64,000 nt of DNA from an uncultured Clostridia bacterium (GCA_948485625.1 CAOMRW010000007.1:1-64000), one strand, 5' to 3'. Shown: positions 55,401 through 62,530, counted from the first letter of the stretch. Notes: generated by a model not told the origin, from the sequence alone. Program-made: numbers and translations.

Positions 55401-57410
55401 CAACAAGCAAAGATTGCTACAAGAATGAATATATCTGCTGGTTGGTCTTCTTGGGGAGGAATTACGGCAGCACAAGCTACTGCTATGAATTTAACATCAT
55501 TAGAAGCTTTATATGATAATAGAATTGTGCTAAGACCAAATAATGCTTGGGGAGTAAGTGTAAGAGGATTAGCTGTAATTAATGGACTTGGTTCAAATGA
55601 TTATGGATTTGAATCCGTATGGGTAAACCGTTGGTTTTTAGGTCATTTAGATGGTGGATATGCTGATGCATTCTCTACTAAACGTAATTTCTTTGAAATG
55701 TTAGGTTATGCTGGAGTTGATGGATATGTTACTTATGGTAGTAGAGCATCTGCTAATGACTTAGATGCGATTAAGAAAATTACTAAAATGGTAACTGGTA
55801 CTGAAATGGATTGGAAACAATACAAAATGAGTAGATATGCAACAGTTGAAGAAAATATTAATAATAATAAATATATAGATGTTCAATACATGATAGACAG
55901 ATTTACTGAAGCATTAATAAATGATGCTAATAATGGAGATAGAAATATATCTCAAAGAACAAATCTTAGAAAGATATATTATCATTACTTAAAGAGTGCT
56001 ACAAATGACTTTGTGGCTGACCCACTTGGAACAGATGTTGAAGTAACACATATACAAACAGCAGAAGAATTAGTAGAGAAAATTAATAATAAACCTTATG
56101 GCTACTATGTACTAGATAATGACATTGATTTCTCAGAAATGACTACAAATGTAACTCAAACATTTATGGGTAGATTAGATGGTAATGGACATAAAATAAT
56201 TGGTAATAAAATACCTATATTTAATAAAATTAGATATGGATATGTTGGAAACTTAACATTAGAAAACACAGATATTCCAAGAACTAATACTACTTCAGGA
56301 GCTTTAGCTAATAAAATAGAAGCTAGTACAGCAGAAAAAATAAATGTTACAGGATTAAAAATGTTCTTGGGTGCTAGAAATGATTTAGCTTTAATTGGTG
56401 GAGCTGTTAGTAATGTAATTACTAGAGAATGTACTGTAGAGCGTTTAGTTACAAAGATTTCAAACAAAACTGAATTTGTAGAAAAATTAAGTGCTGAACC
56501 AGGTGGATTATTTGAATTAACAGGTGATATAGACTTTACTGGACATACAGCTACAACAAATACTATTATAGCAGGAACATTTACAGGAAAAATAGATGGA
56601 AAAGGATATACAATTTCAAATCTAAATAATAGTGCATTATTTGAACAATTTAATGGAACTGTAGAAAACTTAAATATAGAAAATTGTACAAATATAAAAG
56701 CAACGACAGACTTTGTTGGAATATTTGCATTAAAAAGTTCAGGCGCTAAATTTGCTAATATGAAATTTAATGATGTAACAGTACAAGGTAGAAACAATGT
56801 TGCAGTAGTAGTTGCAGTAGATAACAGTAATTCAACTTTTGATAAAATTAGTATCAAAAATGCTGATTTAAGTGGAAGTGGAGTATATATTGCAGGGCTT
56901 GTTGGTAGAAAATATGGAGGAACAGTAACAAATGTATATGTTGATGGTAATTTATCTGTTACAGCGATAGCAAATGCAGGAATTATAGGTTCAACAGAAA
57001 CAAATGTTACAATATCAAATGTAATATCAGATGTAAATATTGAAAGAACATCAGATTCAGAAAATAAAAACAGAAAACAAAATGCAGGAATTGTTGGATT
57101 ACCAATTAGTAATACAAGTCGTATAAAAAATTCATTAGCATTTGGAAATATGTCAGCATATACAGAAGATATGCTTCCTAGCAAATTTATGTATGCAGAT
57201 GATGAAGCATTAATTAAAACAATGCTTACAAAATGTTATGAATATGCTGAAGCAACAGGAAAAAGCAATGTTACATCAAATACAAGTGGAAATTTAGATG
57301 CTATTTCTAAATCAGACTTAAATAAAGAATTTTATAAAAATTTAGAATTTGATGAAGACATTTGGGATTTAGATAATCTTAATAGTAAAGGATGTCCAGA
57401 ACTGAAATAA
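49476..57410 (+). CDS. Giant M26/Zmp-like zinc metallopeptidase with dockerin and GLUG repeats
   Basis: A 2644-residue surface protein. A membrane/signal helix (18-36) leads into a type I dockerin (42-100; LNDDGEINYADVSLLQ and MNNDGEITITDLNLLI). Several Ig-like repeats then recur (EITISLDI, NITLTYKIE, EVTVSFDS), followed by a GLUG-type region (FRGTLNGNGHKIYNLGKPLFD, VGGIVGDL). The catalytic part has HEFEH at H1871-H1875 and a likely third ligand E1893 in LETLTEGNVQQ. RNFFEMLGYAGVDGYVTYGSRASANDLDAIKKI follows, as in IgA1-protease/ZmpA-B-C enzymes. A second GLUG region ends the protein. No LPxTG is seen. The likely substrate is a host or microbial glycoprotein (inference). Confidence 0.82.
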   Translation: MKKHLKNNKSKLKYIFRISTITVLLLMVFLGVIYAVSNFSTKGELNDDGEINYADVSLLQLHLIHSKELPEDKLENADMNNDGEITITDLNLLIKKIEKTIEYEATVREIEVNNYYPNRNEEITISLDIDVTYSIDIKTITISGKEYETVKNEQNLYEVKLNVGDINGVKEYAIEKLTLINEEQIKVNKTVKVEVLKSQPQIENWILTEDLEKSELNISFDVVDSDEAITGTGEYIITEKKEETESSEETNYIQHGGVEVGTNKINVKVEENKKYQILVNVPYNLDTDTLEQEVDNTGRLTKDEELILIKDYEFQLSNIKIYKEEHEDETSEEFNLEENIIVKFDSTNGTEYLPQIAIINGKRYELTKENNTYTTFIDGFNNTGNQKITIEKVILDNGKEFEVNQETQVKIIKNAPTVARFRSHENTEEKNMDMLIFVKDKDKTITNLTVKLVDENDNEITSRDLTEHLKDENLNDSEEEDIKNTYYINTSINLENVQLPDKYKIKLIATYCLSENEENYTYTKTLLENEEESNPIVNIENVQISNKYPEKGENITLTYKIETNKENTNITHIRVNNLRCIATKNIDEQGNATYSVTLNAGETAGIVDLNTTDIIFEENTSVGVTNQVKIDVLKEKPTSEAFSQIDDINNRSVRLTANIVDPDKAFITGKAELVRNSDSEIVATKTFDAEHITFEINNIELGTQYTLIAKMTYDRDTNEIEEETNQNYVEDEIFRERPIQLIADYQLEINNIKTYNGEKETKYFERGQEVTVSFDSINQTEFYPVYAIINGKQYELEKVEQNYKTKIPVVSAFGPKTITIEKVILNNTKEIELTENNEIRVGILKLRPTITDFGYSENADNGNIDVSFKVNDTEDAITDGTIKVINENGDKIKEEKLTGNSNGISFEKGVCEEFEIQILADYDLDTNQITTGDNEYENQQLLKEGINISAERLIEVKDIITINLYSKEDPTAEVSSITEEKLSTLDNYIVKVIQKEMPVFYAKIKSYEITEDGNLDFILDYDNVIQYENGKKQNKLKVTYGKVNNGVAENKSIEALIAEIEANPDGDFTLTQDYDVSYLKTTNSSLITCEFRGTLNGNGHKIYNLGKPLFDTLESATIQNIQLEKVNLMDATSRGSIANIATNTTIKNIHIKNLNITTKVNQVGGIVGDLNSGNIEECSIRNYNLNTSGHIRVAGIAGAMTGGTIKNCYVQGEVHSTQTKDGNGIGGILGHALENTPVTIENCITKINYVWSGGGPRLNGAIIGLGNGTVATLKNNVSLSTGTGVYKVHGGNINPNASTNNYELEESELISNASGERVKKVSKDNITKEFFKDSAKFDENVWNLDDVSYDHMPTLKGNKQQENETETDTEEIDANLYIPEYDRIKNTPGFNTNKLIAYNNIQKLMPYYDAKYVVLDSVSISNTDTLNTKTIKHILPFADNKLVTYLTSKAYNGITSIKVVFTDYTVEQYEVNFEKLMGNIAIYKIPELNLSYAFGNYIVNENSEVVKKLADYIKSLDYNTVLEPLTAAADSRLYRDNYNNVIKNMAEEMALQILQNDECSILMLNNEILNKKIEKELIGTEKINKMIYAYNYYQRWYGFEIGGARVSDILLFEGKMYSNSMTFYNVLNEVLVGNLNPGGTDGFYTSCLKKYTGSSTVGYFLNYIIANIGGYEDVNDWFTEYFGARNILAEVSVDHLPEIGYRGWYQLTKKAKMILPVITLPNDCAYMISGPAHLQFGPSQLYHKDPQTEAGRTEVENKVNNHVKLVKSHFSTLADSFDYKKWNNYCIMVYDCTKIITGYKNTYFPGTNIVISTGPVYTQGKVGLEYPFFKNFSEVFGLWQPGGSSAGVGNTAGFLWFQARPGLTNFDTWTHEFEHALYDKIMLYQRGARVQLETLTEGNVQQYANWSENNLTQDVGPYYFNTSFYLNKEGNATQNLTPERINTREKLENYYKGQQNALDLLDYIEGKAFIRLTPEQQAKIATRMNISAGWSSWGGITAAQATAMNLTSLEALYDNRIVLRPNNAWGVSVRGLAVINGLGSNDYGFESVWVNRWFLGHLDGGYADAFSTKRNFFEMLGYAGVDGYVTYGSRASANDLDAIKKITKMVTGTEMDWKQYKMSRYATVEENINNNKYIDVQYMIDRFTEALINDANNGDRNISQRTNLRKIYYHYLKSATNDFVADPLGTDVEVTHIQTAEELVEKINNKPYGYYVLDNDIDFSEMTTNVTQTFMGRLDGNGHKIIGNKIPIFNKIRYGYVGNLTLENTDIPRTNTTSGALANKIEASTAEKINVTGLKMFLGARNDLALIGGAVSNVITRECTVERLVTKISNKTEFVEKLSAEPGGLFELTGDIDFTGHTATTNTIIAGTFTGKIDGKGYTISNLNNSALFEQFNGTVENLNIENCTNIKATTDFVGIFALKSSGAKFANMKFNDVTVQGRNNVAVVVAVDNSNSTFDKISIKNADLSGSGVYIAGLVGRKYGGTVTNVYVDGNLSVTAIANAGIIGSTETNVTISNVISDVNIERTSDSENKNRKQNAGIVGLPISNTSRIKNSLAFGNMSAYTEDMLPSKFMYADDEALIKTMLTKCYEYAEATGKSNVTSNTSGNLDAISKSDLNKEFYKNLEFDEDIWDLDNLNSKGCPELK

Positions 57411-57454
57411 TATGAGACAATTAAACAAAATATAAAATCAGATAATTAGTTTTG

Positions 57455-57503
57455 AAGTGAACTCCAATTATTAAACTTTTGTATAATAATTTGGGTTCAC
57501 TTT
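57455..57503 (+). terminator. Terminator of cargo operon
   Basis: AAGTGAACTCCAATTATTA (57455-57473) pairs with the segment around 57483-57503 (ending GGTTCACTT), with a few mismatches. Confidence 0.65.
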
Positions 57504-57535
57504 AAAAATTATTTGAATAAATAACTTTAAATTTG

Positions 57536-57651
57536 GGCTGTAAAAAGTCTATGGTGGTGATAGGGGGCCAGGTCTTAAATCCCCATTTTTGCATAAAAAA
57601 TGGGGATTTAAGACCTGGCCCCCTATCACCACCATAGACTTTTTTACAGCC
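57536..57651. repeat. Long palindrome C inside the element
   Basis: The longest of the family: arms of about 54 bp running from GGCTGTAAAAAGTCTATGG to CCATTTTT and back, with only one extra A in the right arm. The core equals palindromes A and B. It lies between the cargo operon and the recombination genes. Confidence 0.92.
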
Positions 57652-57774
57652 TTAATTTTTTAGTATAAAAATTATAAATTTTTCATAATCTTTATAAGAG
57701 GCAAAGAATAATAATATACCTAATATGGAAAATTATTTGTTTTAATGTGAGCTTGAGAAAGGAATAAGATAAAA

Positions 57775-58002
57775 ATGAAAGAATCCTTAAAAACAAAGAA
57801 AGTAATACTAGGAAATGAAAAGTATACATATTATGAAAATGAGAAAGAAGAAATACTAATGAGAACACATAAAAGTGGTACAAAAGAAATTAAGGTTATT
57901 TTAAAAAGTCCACATCAATCAAACACAGAAAATATTGAAAAATATATAATAGAAGTCTTAAGTGATTTATATATACAAAGAAATGTACAAGAATTAATAT
58001 AA
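57775..58002 (+). CDS. Small protein upstream of recombinases (75 aa)
   Basis: An ORF with an AAAGG site, beginning MKESLKTKKVILGNEKYTYYENE and ending SDLYIQRNVQELI. It is charged, mixed alpha/beta and without cysteines. It is followed after 63 nt by the first recombinase gene. Serine-recombinase elements often keep a small companion next to the recombinases; it could be a directionality factor or regulator, but no family was recognised. Confidence 0.6.
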   Translation: MKESLKTKKVILGNEKYTYYENEKEEILMRTHKSGTKEIKVILKSPHQSNTENIEKYIIEVLSDLYIQRNVQELI

Positions 58003-58065
58003 AATTTTTCTCAAATTTAATATCCTTTTTCTATAAAACAAATTTTGAGAAAAAGGAGGAATAGA

Positions 58066-59617
58066 ATGAAAAGAGTAGGATGTTTATATAGAGTTTCTAC
58101 AAAAAAGCAAACATATAATAATGATATTCCTGTGCAAAAGAAAGCATGTAGACAATTTATACAAAAAAGAGATGATTGGATACTCACTAAAGAATACTTA
58201 GAATTAGGAGTTTCTGGTTACAAATTAGGTGAAAAAGAAAGAGATATTTTAAAAACCATAAAAAGAGATGTAGCAAATAATAAAATAGATATTTTACTTG
58301 TTTTTATGTTTGATAGAATAGGGCGTAGAGAAGATGAAACACCATTTGTTGTTAAATGGTTTATTGAACAGGGAATAGAAGTCTGGTCTGTTAATGAAGG
58401 ACAAAGGCAAATAAAAGATAATTACGATAGACTAATTAACTATATTACATATTGGCAAGCTCAAAATGAAAGTGAAAAAATTTCAATAAGAGCAAGAGAA
58501 AAAAGAGTACAACTAACTAAACAAGGAATATATATGGGGAATTATGCACCTTATGGATATAAATTAATAGAAAGTGATATGATTACTAAAATAGGCAAAA
58601 GGAGAAAAATTCTTACTATATTTGAAGATGAAGCAAAAATAATAAGAACAATATTTCATTTAATTGCAAATGAAAAATATGGAACAGATAAAGTTGCAAT
58701 TTATCTAAATGTAAATGGATATAAAAGAAGAAAAAAAGAAGTACTTTGGGATAATAATATAATAAATGAAATAGTAAGAAACCCAATATATAAAGGATAT
58801 GTAACATTTGGAAAAAGAAAAAAAGATACAGAAGGAAATATAAGAAGCAAAAAAGAAAAGTGGACAATTTCAGATGTAGCAAATTCTGATATTATAATAG
58901 TTTCAGAAACTATATGGAAAAAAGCGAATGATTTAATTGATAGTAGAACAAGAAAAGGGAATAAAATATTAAGATTACTTTCAGGTTATACAAGATGTCG
59001 GATATTGTAAGGATTATATTGTTCCAAAAGGCAAGACAAAATATTGTTATATGGTTTGTAAAGGAAAACAAAAAACAGGACATTGTGAATATAATAGAAA
59101 TTATAGAGTTGATGTATTAGAAGAGATTGTAAAAAAAGAAATTAAGCAATATTTAAATACATATAAAAAAATTGATTTAAAAAAATCAATTATTAAAAAA
59201 ACTGAAAAAATATTAAAAAAAGATGAAAAGATTAGACTATTAAAACAAAGAATAAGTTATTCAGAAAATAGACTAATAGAATTAAAAAAAGAAGTAATAT
59301 CAGCATTAATGTCAACAAATGAAAATAACAACAAAATAATTAATGAAAAATTTGATAAAGAAAATCAAAATATGAAAAAATTAAAAGAAGATTTACAAAA
59401 GTTAGAAGAAAAGATTGATAATGACAATATAAAAATAAAGCAATTAAAGGAATATATACCTAACTGGAGTACAGAATTTGAAGAATCATCATTAGAAACA
59501 AAAAGAATAATTTTAGAAAAATTAGTTGATAAAATATATTTATATAATGACAAAGTAGAAATTATTATAAAATATCCAATCTCCAAAATAATTGAAACTG
59601 AAAAGGAGAGAATATAA
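58066..59617 (+). pseudogene. Large serine recombinase 1, frameshifted
   Basis: The start at 58066 has AAAGGAGG. The resolvase domain has the catalytic serine S11 (CLYRVSTKKQ), GVSGYKLGEKERD and FMFDRIGRREDETPFV, and a recombinase domain follows (APYGYKL...IIRTIFHLI). The frame breaks at 58999: one extra C turns TGTGGATATTGTAAG into TGTCGGATATTG and a stop. Removing it restores the zinc ribbon CGYCKDYIVPKGKTKYCYMVC and a coiled-coil C-terminus, 516 residues in all. As read, the product ends before the zinc ribbon and would not bind att sites normally. The frameshift could be an assembly error. Confidence 0.88.
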
Positions 59618-59621
59618 TAAA

Positions 59622-61259
59622 TTGAACATAAAAAAAGTAGGGTGCTTATATAGAGTTTCTACACTAAAACAAGTTGAGAAAAACGACATACCAATGCAAA
59701 GAATATCATGTGAAAACTTTATAAAATCACAACCTAATTGGAAACTAACAAAAGAATATGTTGAATTAGGGGTATCTGGATATAAAATAAGCGAATCAAA
59801 AAGAGATGCTTTGCAAGATATGAAAAAAGATGTACAAAATAAAAAAATTGACATCTTGCTTGTTTTTATGTTTGATAGAATTGGAAGAAAAGAAGAAGAA
59901 ACCCCTTTTGTTGTTGAATGGCTGATAGACAGAGGAATAGAAGTCTGGTCTGTAAAAGAAGGACAAAGAAAAATTGAAAACAGAGCAGATAAACTAATAA
60001 ATTATCTTACATACTGGCAAGCAGGAGGAGAAAGTGAAAAAACATCCATAAGAGTTAGAGAAGTACAAAAACAGATGGCTGAACAGGGAATATTAACATA
60101 TGGAGGCAAAAGAAATGAACCTTATGGATATAATTTTATTAAAAGTGGGATTTTAACAAAAAAAGGAGTAGAAAGGCAGAAACTTATAATTAATCAAAAA
60201 GAAGCCGAAATTGTAAAAGATATATTTGAATTGTATGCCAAAAAAGGATATGGAATAGGAAGAATTGCTAAATATTTAAATGAAAAAGGGATAAAACCTA
60301 GAAGAACTGAACTTTGGAGTGTATCAACTGTTGGAGCAATGCTTAATAATCCAATATATATGGGGTACCCAGCATATAGAAAGAAAACAACAGTAAATGC
60401 TCAGGTTGCAAAAAAACAATCATTCGAAAATTGGATTTTACCAGAAAAGAAAAGATTAGATATCGCAATTATAAGTGAAGAATTATGGTACGAAGTAAAA
60501 AAAATTAGAGATTATAGGAATTTAAAAAATAATATAGATAAACAAAATAATGTAGATATAAAACCAAGACAAACGAATTCTAGATTATTGTTTATAGGAA
60601 TGTGTAAATGTGGTGAATGTGGATATGCTTTTATGACATCAGGCTCTAAAAAGAAAAGAAAAAATGGTGAAGTAATAAAATATGATTATTATAGATGTTC
60701 AAGTGTAAGAAATTCTAATTTGTGTAATCTTGAAAATAAAAATATAAGAAAAGAACAATTAGAAGAAGTTGTATTAAAATGCATATATGATTTTTTAGAT
60801 AGTTTGGAGAAAATGGATTTGTCTAAGGAAATAAAAAAGAGATTATTGAATAATTCTGGAAATGAGGAAAAACAACTAAAAAGTAGTATAGAACAATTAA
60901 AAGAAGTTGAAGAAAATCTTATGGTTTTGAAGAATGAAGTTATAAAAACTATTACTGGTAAAGGCAACTTTTCAGAGAATTTATTAAATGAACTTATTAC
61001 TGAAAAAGAAAATCTAAAATTAAAGTTAACTAATAAAATTAAAAGTATAGAAAATAAAATAAAACAAAAAAATCTAGATGAGGAAATGTTACAAATTAAA
61101 GATAAAATACCTATATGGAAAGAAGAATTTAAAGAAGCGAATATTGAAGTACAAAAAATGTTGTTGTCTGAAATTATAAAAGAGATTAGAATTTTTAATG
61201 ATAGATATGAGGTTGACTTTAAAATACAATTAAATGATTATATTAATAAAATATTCTGA
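59622..61259 (+). CDS. Large serine recombinase 2
   Basis: An intact 545-residue recombinase. The likely start is TTG 59622, behind AAAAGGAGAG and 4 nt after the first gene's stop. The protein then begins NIKKVGCLYRVS with catalytic S13. A resolvase domain (FMFDRIGRKEEETPFVVEWL, QAGGESEKTSIRVRE) is followed by the recombinase domain (NEPYGYNFIKSG, GIGRIAKYLNEKGIKPRR). The zinc ribbon CKCGECGYAFMTSGSKKKRK...YYRCSSVRNSNLC and a long coiled coil, expected to control synapsis direction, end the protein. It is a close relative of recombinase 1, and the pair recalls tandem recombinases such as CcrA/CcrB. It ends about 100 bp from the right core. Confidence 0.93.
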   Translation: MNIKKVGCLYRVSTLKQVEKNDIPMQRISCENFIKSQPNWKLTKEYVELGVSGYKISESKRDALQDMKKDVQNKKIDILLVFMFDRIGRKEEETPFVVEWLIDRGIEVWSVKEGQRKIENRADKLINYLTYWQAGGESEKTSIRVREVQKQMAEQGILTYGGKRNEPYGYNFIKSGILTKKGVERQKLIINQKEAEIVKDIFELYAKKGYGIGRIAKYLNEKGIKPRRTELWSVSTVGAMLNNPIYMGYPAYRKKTTVNAQVAKKQSFENWILPEKKRLDIAIISEELWYEVKKIRDYRNLKNNIDKQNNVDIKPRQTNSRLLFIGMCKCGECGYAFMTSGSKKKRKNGEVIKYDYYRCSSVRNSNLCNLENKNIRKEQLEEVVLKCIYDFLDSLEKMDLSKEIKKRLLNNSGNEEKQLKSSIEQLKEVEENLMVLKNEVIKTITGKGNFSENLLNELITEKENLKLKLTNKIKSIENKIKQKNLDEEMLQIKDKIPIWKEEFKEANIEVQKMLLSEIIKEIRIFNDRYEVDFKIQLNDYINKIF

Positions 61260-61330
61260 AAAATATAGAATTTTTAGATTTTTCGGAATATTTTATTAAT
61301 TTTAATTAAATAATAGTACAAGCTATTTGG

Positions 61331-61513
61331 TTATAGTTTTAAAATTTTGAAAAATACATATACAGGGGTAAAGTCTCCAGGATGACTAAAAAAAACTAAC
61401 CATTTACCTTTATAATCATTTGAAGAAATAGGACCACAACTTGTTATAGCATCAAATTCAGGTGCTTTTTGTCCTATTTTTACATTTCCATTCATCATCA
61501 ATTCATAATCCAT
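61331..61513 (-). pseudogene. Peroxiredoxin, 5' half (disrupted)
   Basis: The intact start has AAAGGAG before the ATG (61513). The product runs [20 protein letters not shown], then [15 protein letters not shown], the first part of a 1-Cys peroxiredoxin, up to the core at 61362-61369. There it passes into element sequence and reads YVFFKILKL before a stop at 61331. The catalytic Cys and the rest lie at 47673-48213. The 60-residue product cannot be active. Confidence 0.93.
61362..61369 (+). repeat. Right attachment-site core (8-bp direct repeat)
   Basis: ACAGGGGT, identical to 48214-48221. Left of it is the element arm ending GAAAAATACATAT; right of it is peroxiredoxin coding sequence. Confidence 0.88.
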
Positions 61514-61626
61514 AAATAAACTCCTTTCATAGTTTGATATATAATATTAGAACTTTTAAATAAATGTTACAAGATATCTAGATTTTTCTTGAAATTAACA
61601 TAAATTTGTGAGAATATAGATATATC

Positions 61627-61640
61627 ATCGTATATACGAT
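61627..61640. promoter_or_regulatory. 14-bp perfect dyad between divergent genes
   Basis: ATCGTATATACGAT lies between the peroxiredoxin 5' half (minus strand) and the 119-residue ORF (plus strand). It stands out by its two CG steps in very AT-rich DNA and looks like an operator. The regulator is unknown. Confidence 0.45.
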
Positions 61641-61696
61641 AAATAATAAGTAGTGATTCATTTCTCGTAAAACAATTGTAAAGGAGGAATAATATT

Positions 61697-62056
61697 ATGA
61701 TGTATATTGAAATTGACGATTTAGTTGGAAATGCTTTTATCCCATATTTGCAACAAACAGGTAAACGCACACTGTCTTTAAAGAAGATTAATGAATTTGC
61801 AACAAACGTTGTAAACTATCTAAATGAAAAAGACGAAAATGCGTGTCTAAGATTATCAAGAAATCGGACAAATAATTTTTTCTATGAAAATTCCAATTTA
61901 TTTAAATTGGATGAAGATGGAGAGGAGAAGAAAGTAGTATTAGCTGATGAGATAACAGATAGTTACTTAATAAAACGATTTTCAGGATATTTAAGTCTAT
62001 CAGTATTATTAGCATTTAGAAATACTGAAAATACTAAAATTTTATTTGAAGAGTAA
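61697..62056 (+). CDS. Hypothetical protein (119 aa)
   Basis: AAGGAGG lies 9 nt before ATG 61697; a second ATG follows at once. It is a soluble, acidic protein: MMYIEIDDLVGNAFIPYLQQ, then LSLKKINEFATNVVNYLNEKDENACLRLS, ending NTENTKILFEE. It is predicted helical. No family was recognised. It is divergent from the disrupted peroxiredoxin across the dyad at 61627. Confidence 0.6.
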   Translation: MMYIEIDDLVGNAFIPYLQQTGKRTLSLKKINEFATNVVNYLNEKDENACLRLSRNRTNNFFYENSNLFKLDEDGEEKKVVLADEITDSYLIKRFSGYLSLSVLLAFRNTENTKILFEE

Positions 62057-62140
62057 TACATCTAAGTATTGCATTTTTTATGTAAATTTGCTAAAATATA
62101 TTTAGGTTATATTTGGAAATCCAAAAAGTTTTAGTTTAAA

Positions 62141-62176
62141 TCTTGGAGGATTGCCTCCAAGATATTATCAAGGAGG
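62141..62176 (+). promoter_or_regulatory. Hairpin that may control the ribosome site
   Basis: TCTTGGAGG (62141-62149) pairs perfectly with CCTCCAAGA (62154-62162). The CCTCC of the second arm can instead pair with the ribosome site GGAGG (62172-62176) of the next ORF. The two pairings exclude each other, so the leader could switch translation on and off. Confidence 0.5.
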
Positions 62177-62184
62177 AAAAAATA

Positions 62185-62445
62185 ATGGCAAGAAGAACAG
62201 AAAAACAATGCTTCCAGAGAGAATATGAGAAATACTTAATGGAGGAAATGGAAGAAGAGGAACGGCTTTGGGATGAGGAATGTGCATACTGGGAGCAGGA
62301 AAGGGATTATGAAGAGTATAGAGCAGAACAAAGAGAACTAGAAAGGCTTGAGCAGGAGGCACAACTAGAAGCAGAATATGCTGATATGGAATTTCTTAGC
62401 TGGCTGTGTTCTGATGACTTTTTGGAAGAATGCTTATGTCCATAA
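62185..62445 (+). CDS. Highly acidic helical protein (86 aa)
   Basis: The ATG at 62185 follows AAGGAGG. The protein is dominated by glutamate and arginine with aromatic residues (EEMEEEERLWDEECAYWEQE) and ends LCSDDFLEECLCP, with a small cysteine cluster. It is almost surely one long charged helix or coiled coil. No family was recognised. G/C use is higher than around it. A switch-like hairpin stands over its ribosome site. Confidence 0.6.
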   Translation: MARRTEKQCFQREYEKYLMEEMEEEERLWDEECAYWEQERDYEEYRAEQRELERLEQEAQLEAEYADMEFLSWLCSDDFLEECLCP

Positions 62446-62473
62446 TTGCATAACCAGCAGAGAATAGGTAATA

Positions 62474-62506
62474 AAAAATAATCATCCATAAGGATGGTTA
62501 TTTTTT
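62474..62506 (+). terminator. Terminator after acidic-protein gene
   Basis: AATAATCATCC pairs with GGATGGTTATT around ATAA, with a T run after it; it also serves the convergent rqcH. Confidence 0.8.
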
Positions 62507-62530
62507 ATCTATATAAAATTGTATTAATTT

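Larger units (their letters stand above)
48214..61369. mobile_element. 13.15-kb serine-recombinase integrative element in a peroxiredoxin gene
   Basis: The element is defined by 8-bp direct repeats and by the split peroxiredoxin. Joining 48213 to 61362 (left flank, one core copy, right flank) gives ...GDFTPVCTTEMIAF... in one frame of 230 codons. It contains a cohesin-dockerin gene, a 2644-residue M26-like protease gene, palindrome C, a 75-residue ORF and two tandem large serine recombinases ending about 100 bp from the right core. This is the usual arrangement, with recombinase genes beside the attachment site. No conjugation or phage genes are present, so it is probably mobilised by others or moves only by excision and integration. 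Confidence 0.92.

Noticed and set aside
56156..57184. 342-codon open frame on the minus strand inside the protease gene
   Set aside because: No ribosome site, a biased Val/Ile/Phe composition, and full overlap with a well-supported gene. It is a shadow of GLUG-like coding repeats.
49476..57410. Adhesin-only reading of the giant protein
   Set aside because: The HEFEH motif with a correctly spaced downstream Glu and the M26-like block after it argue for a protease, although the repeats may also bind.
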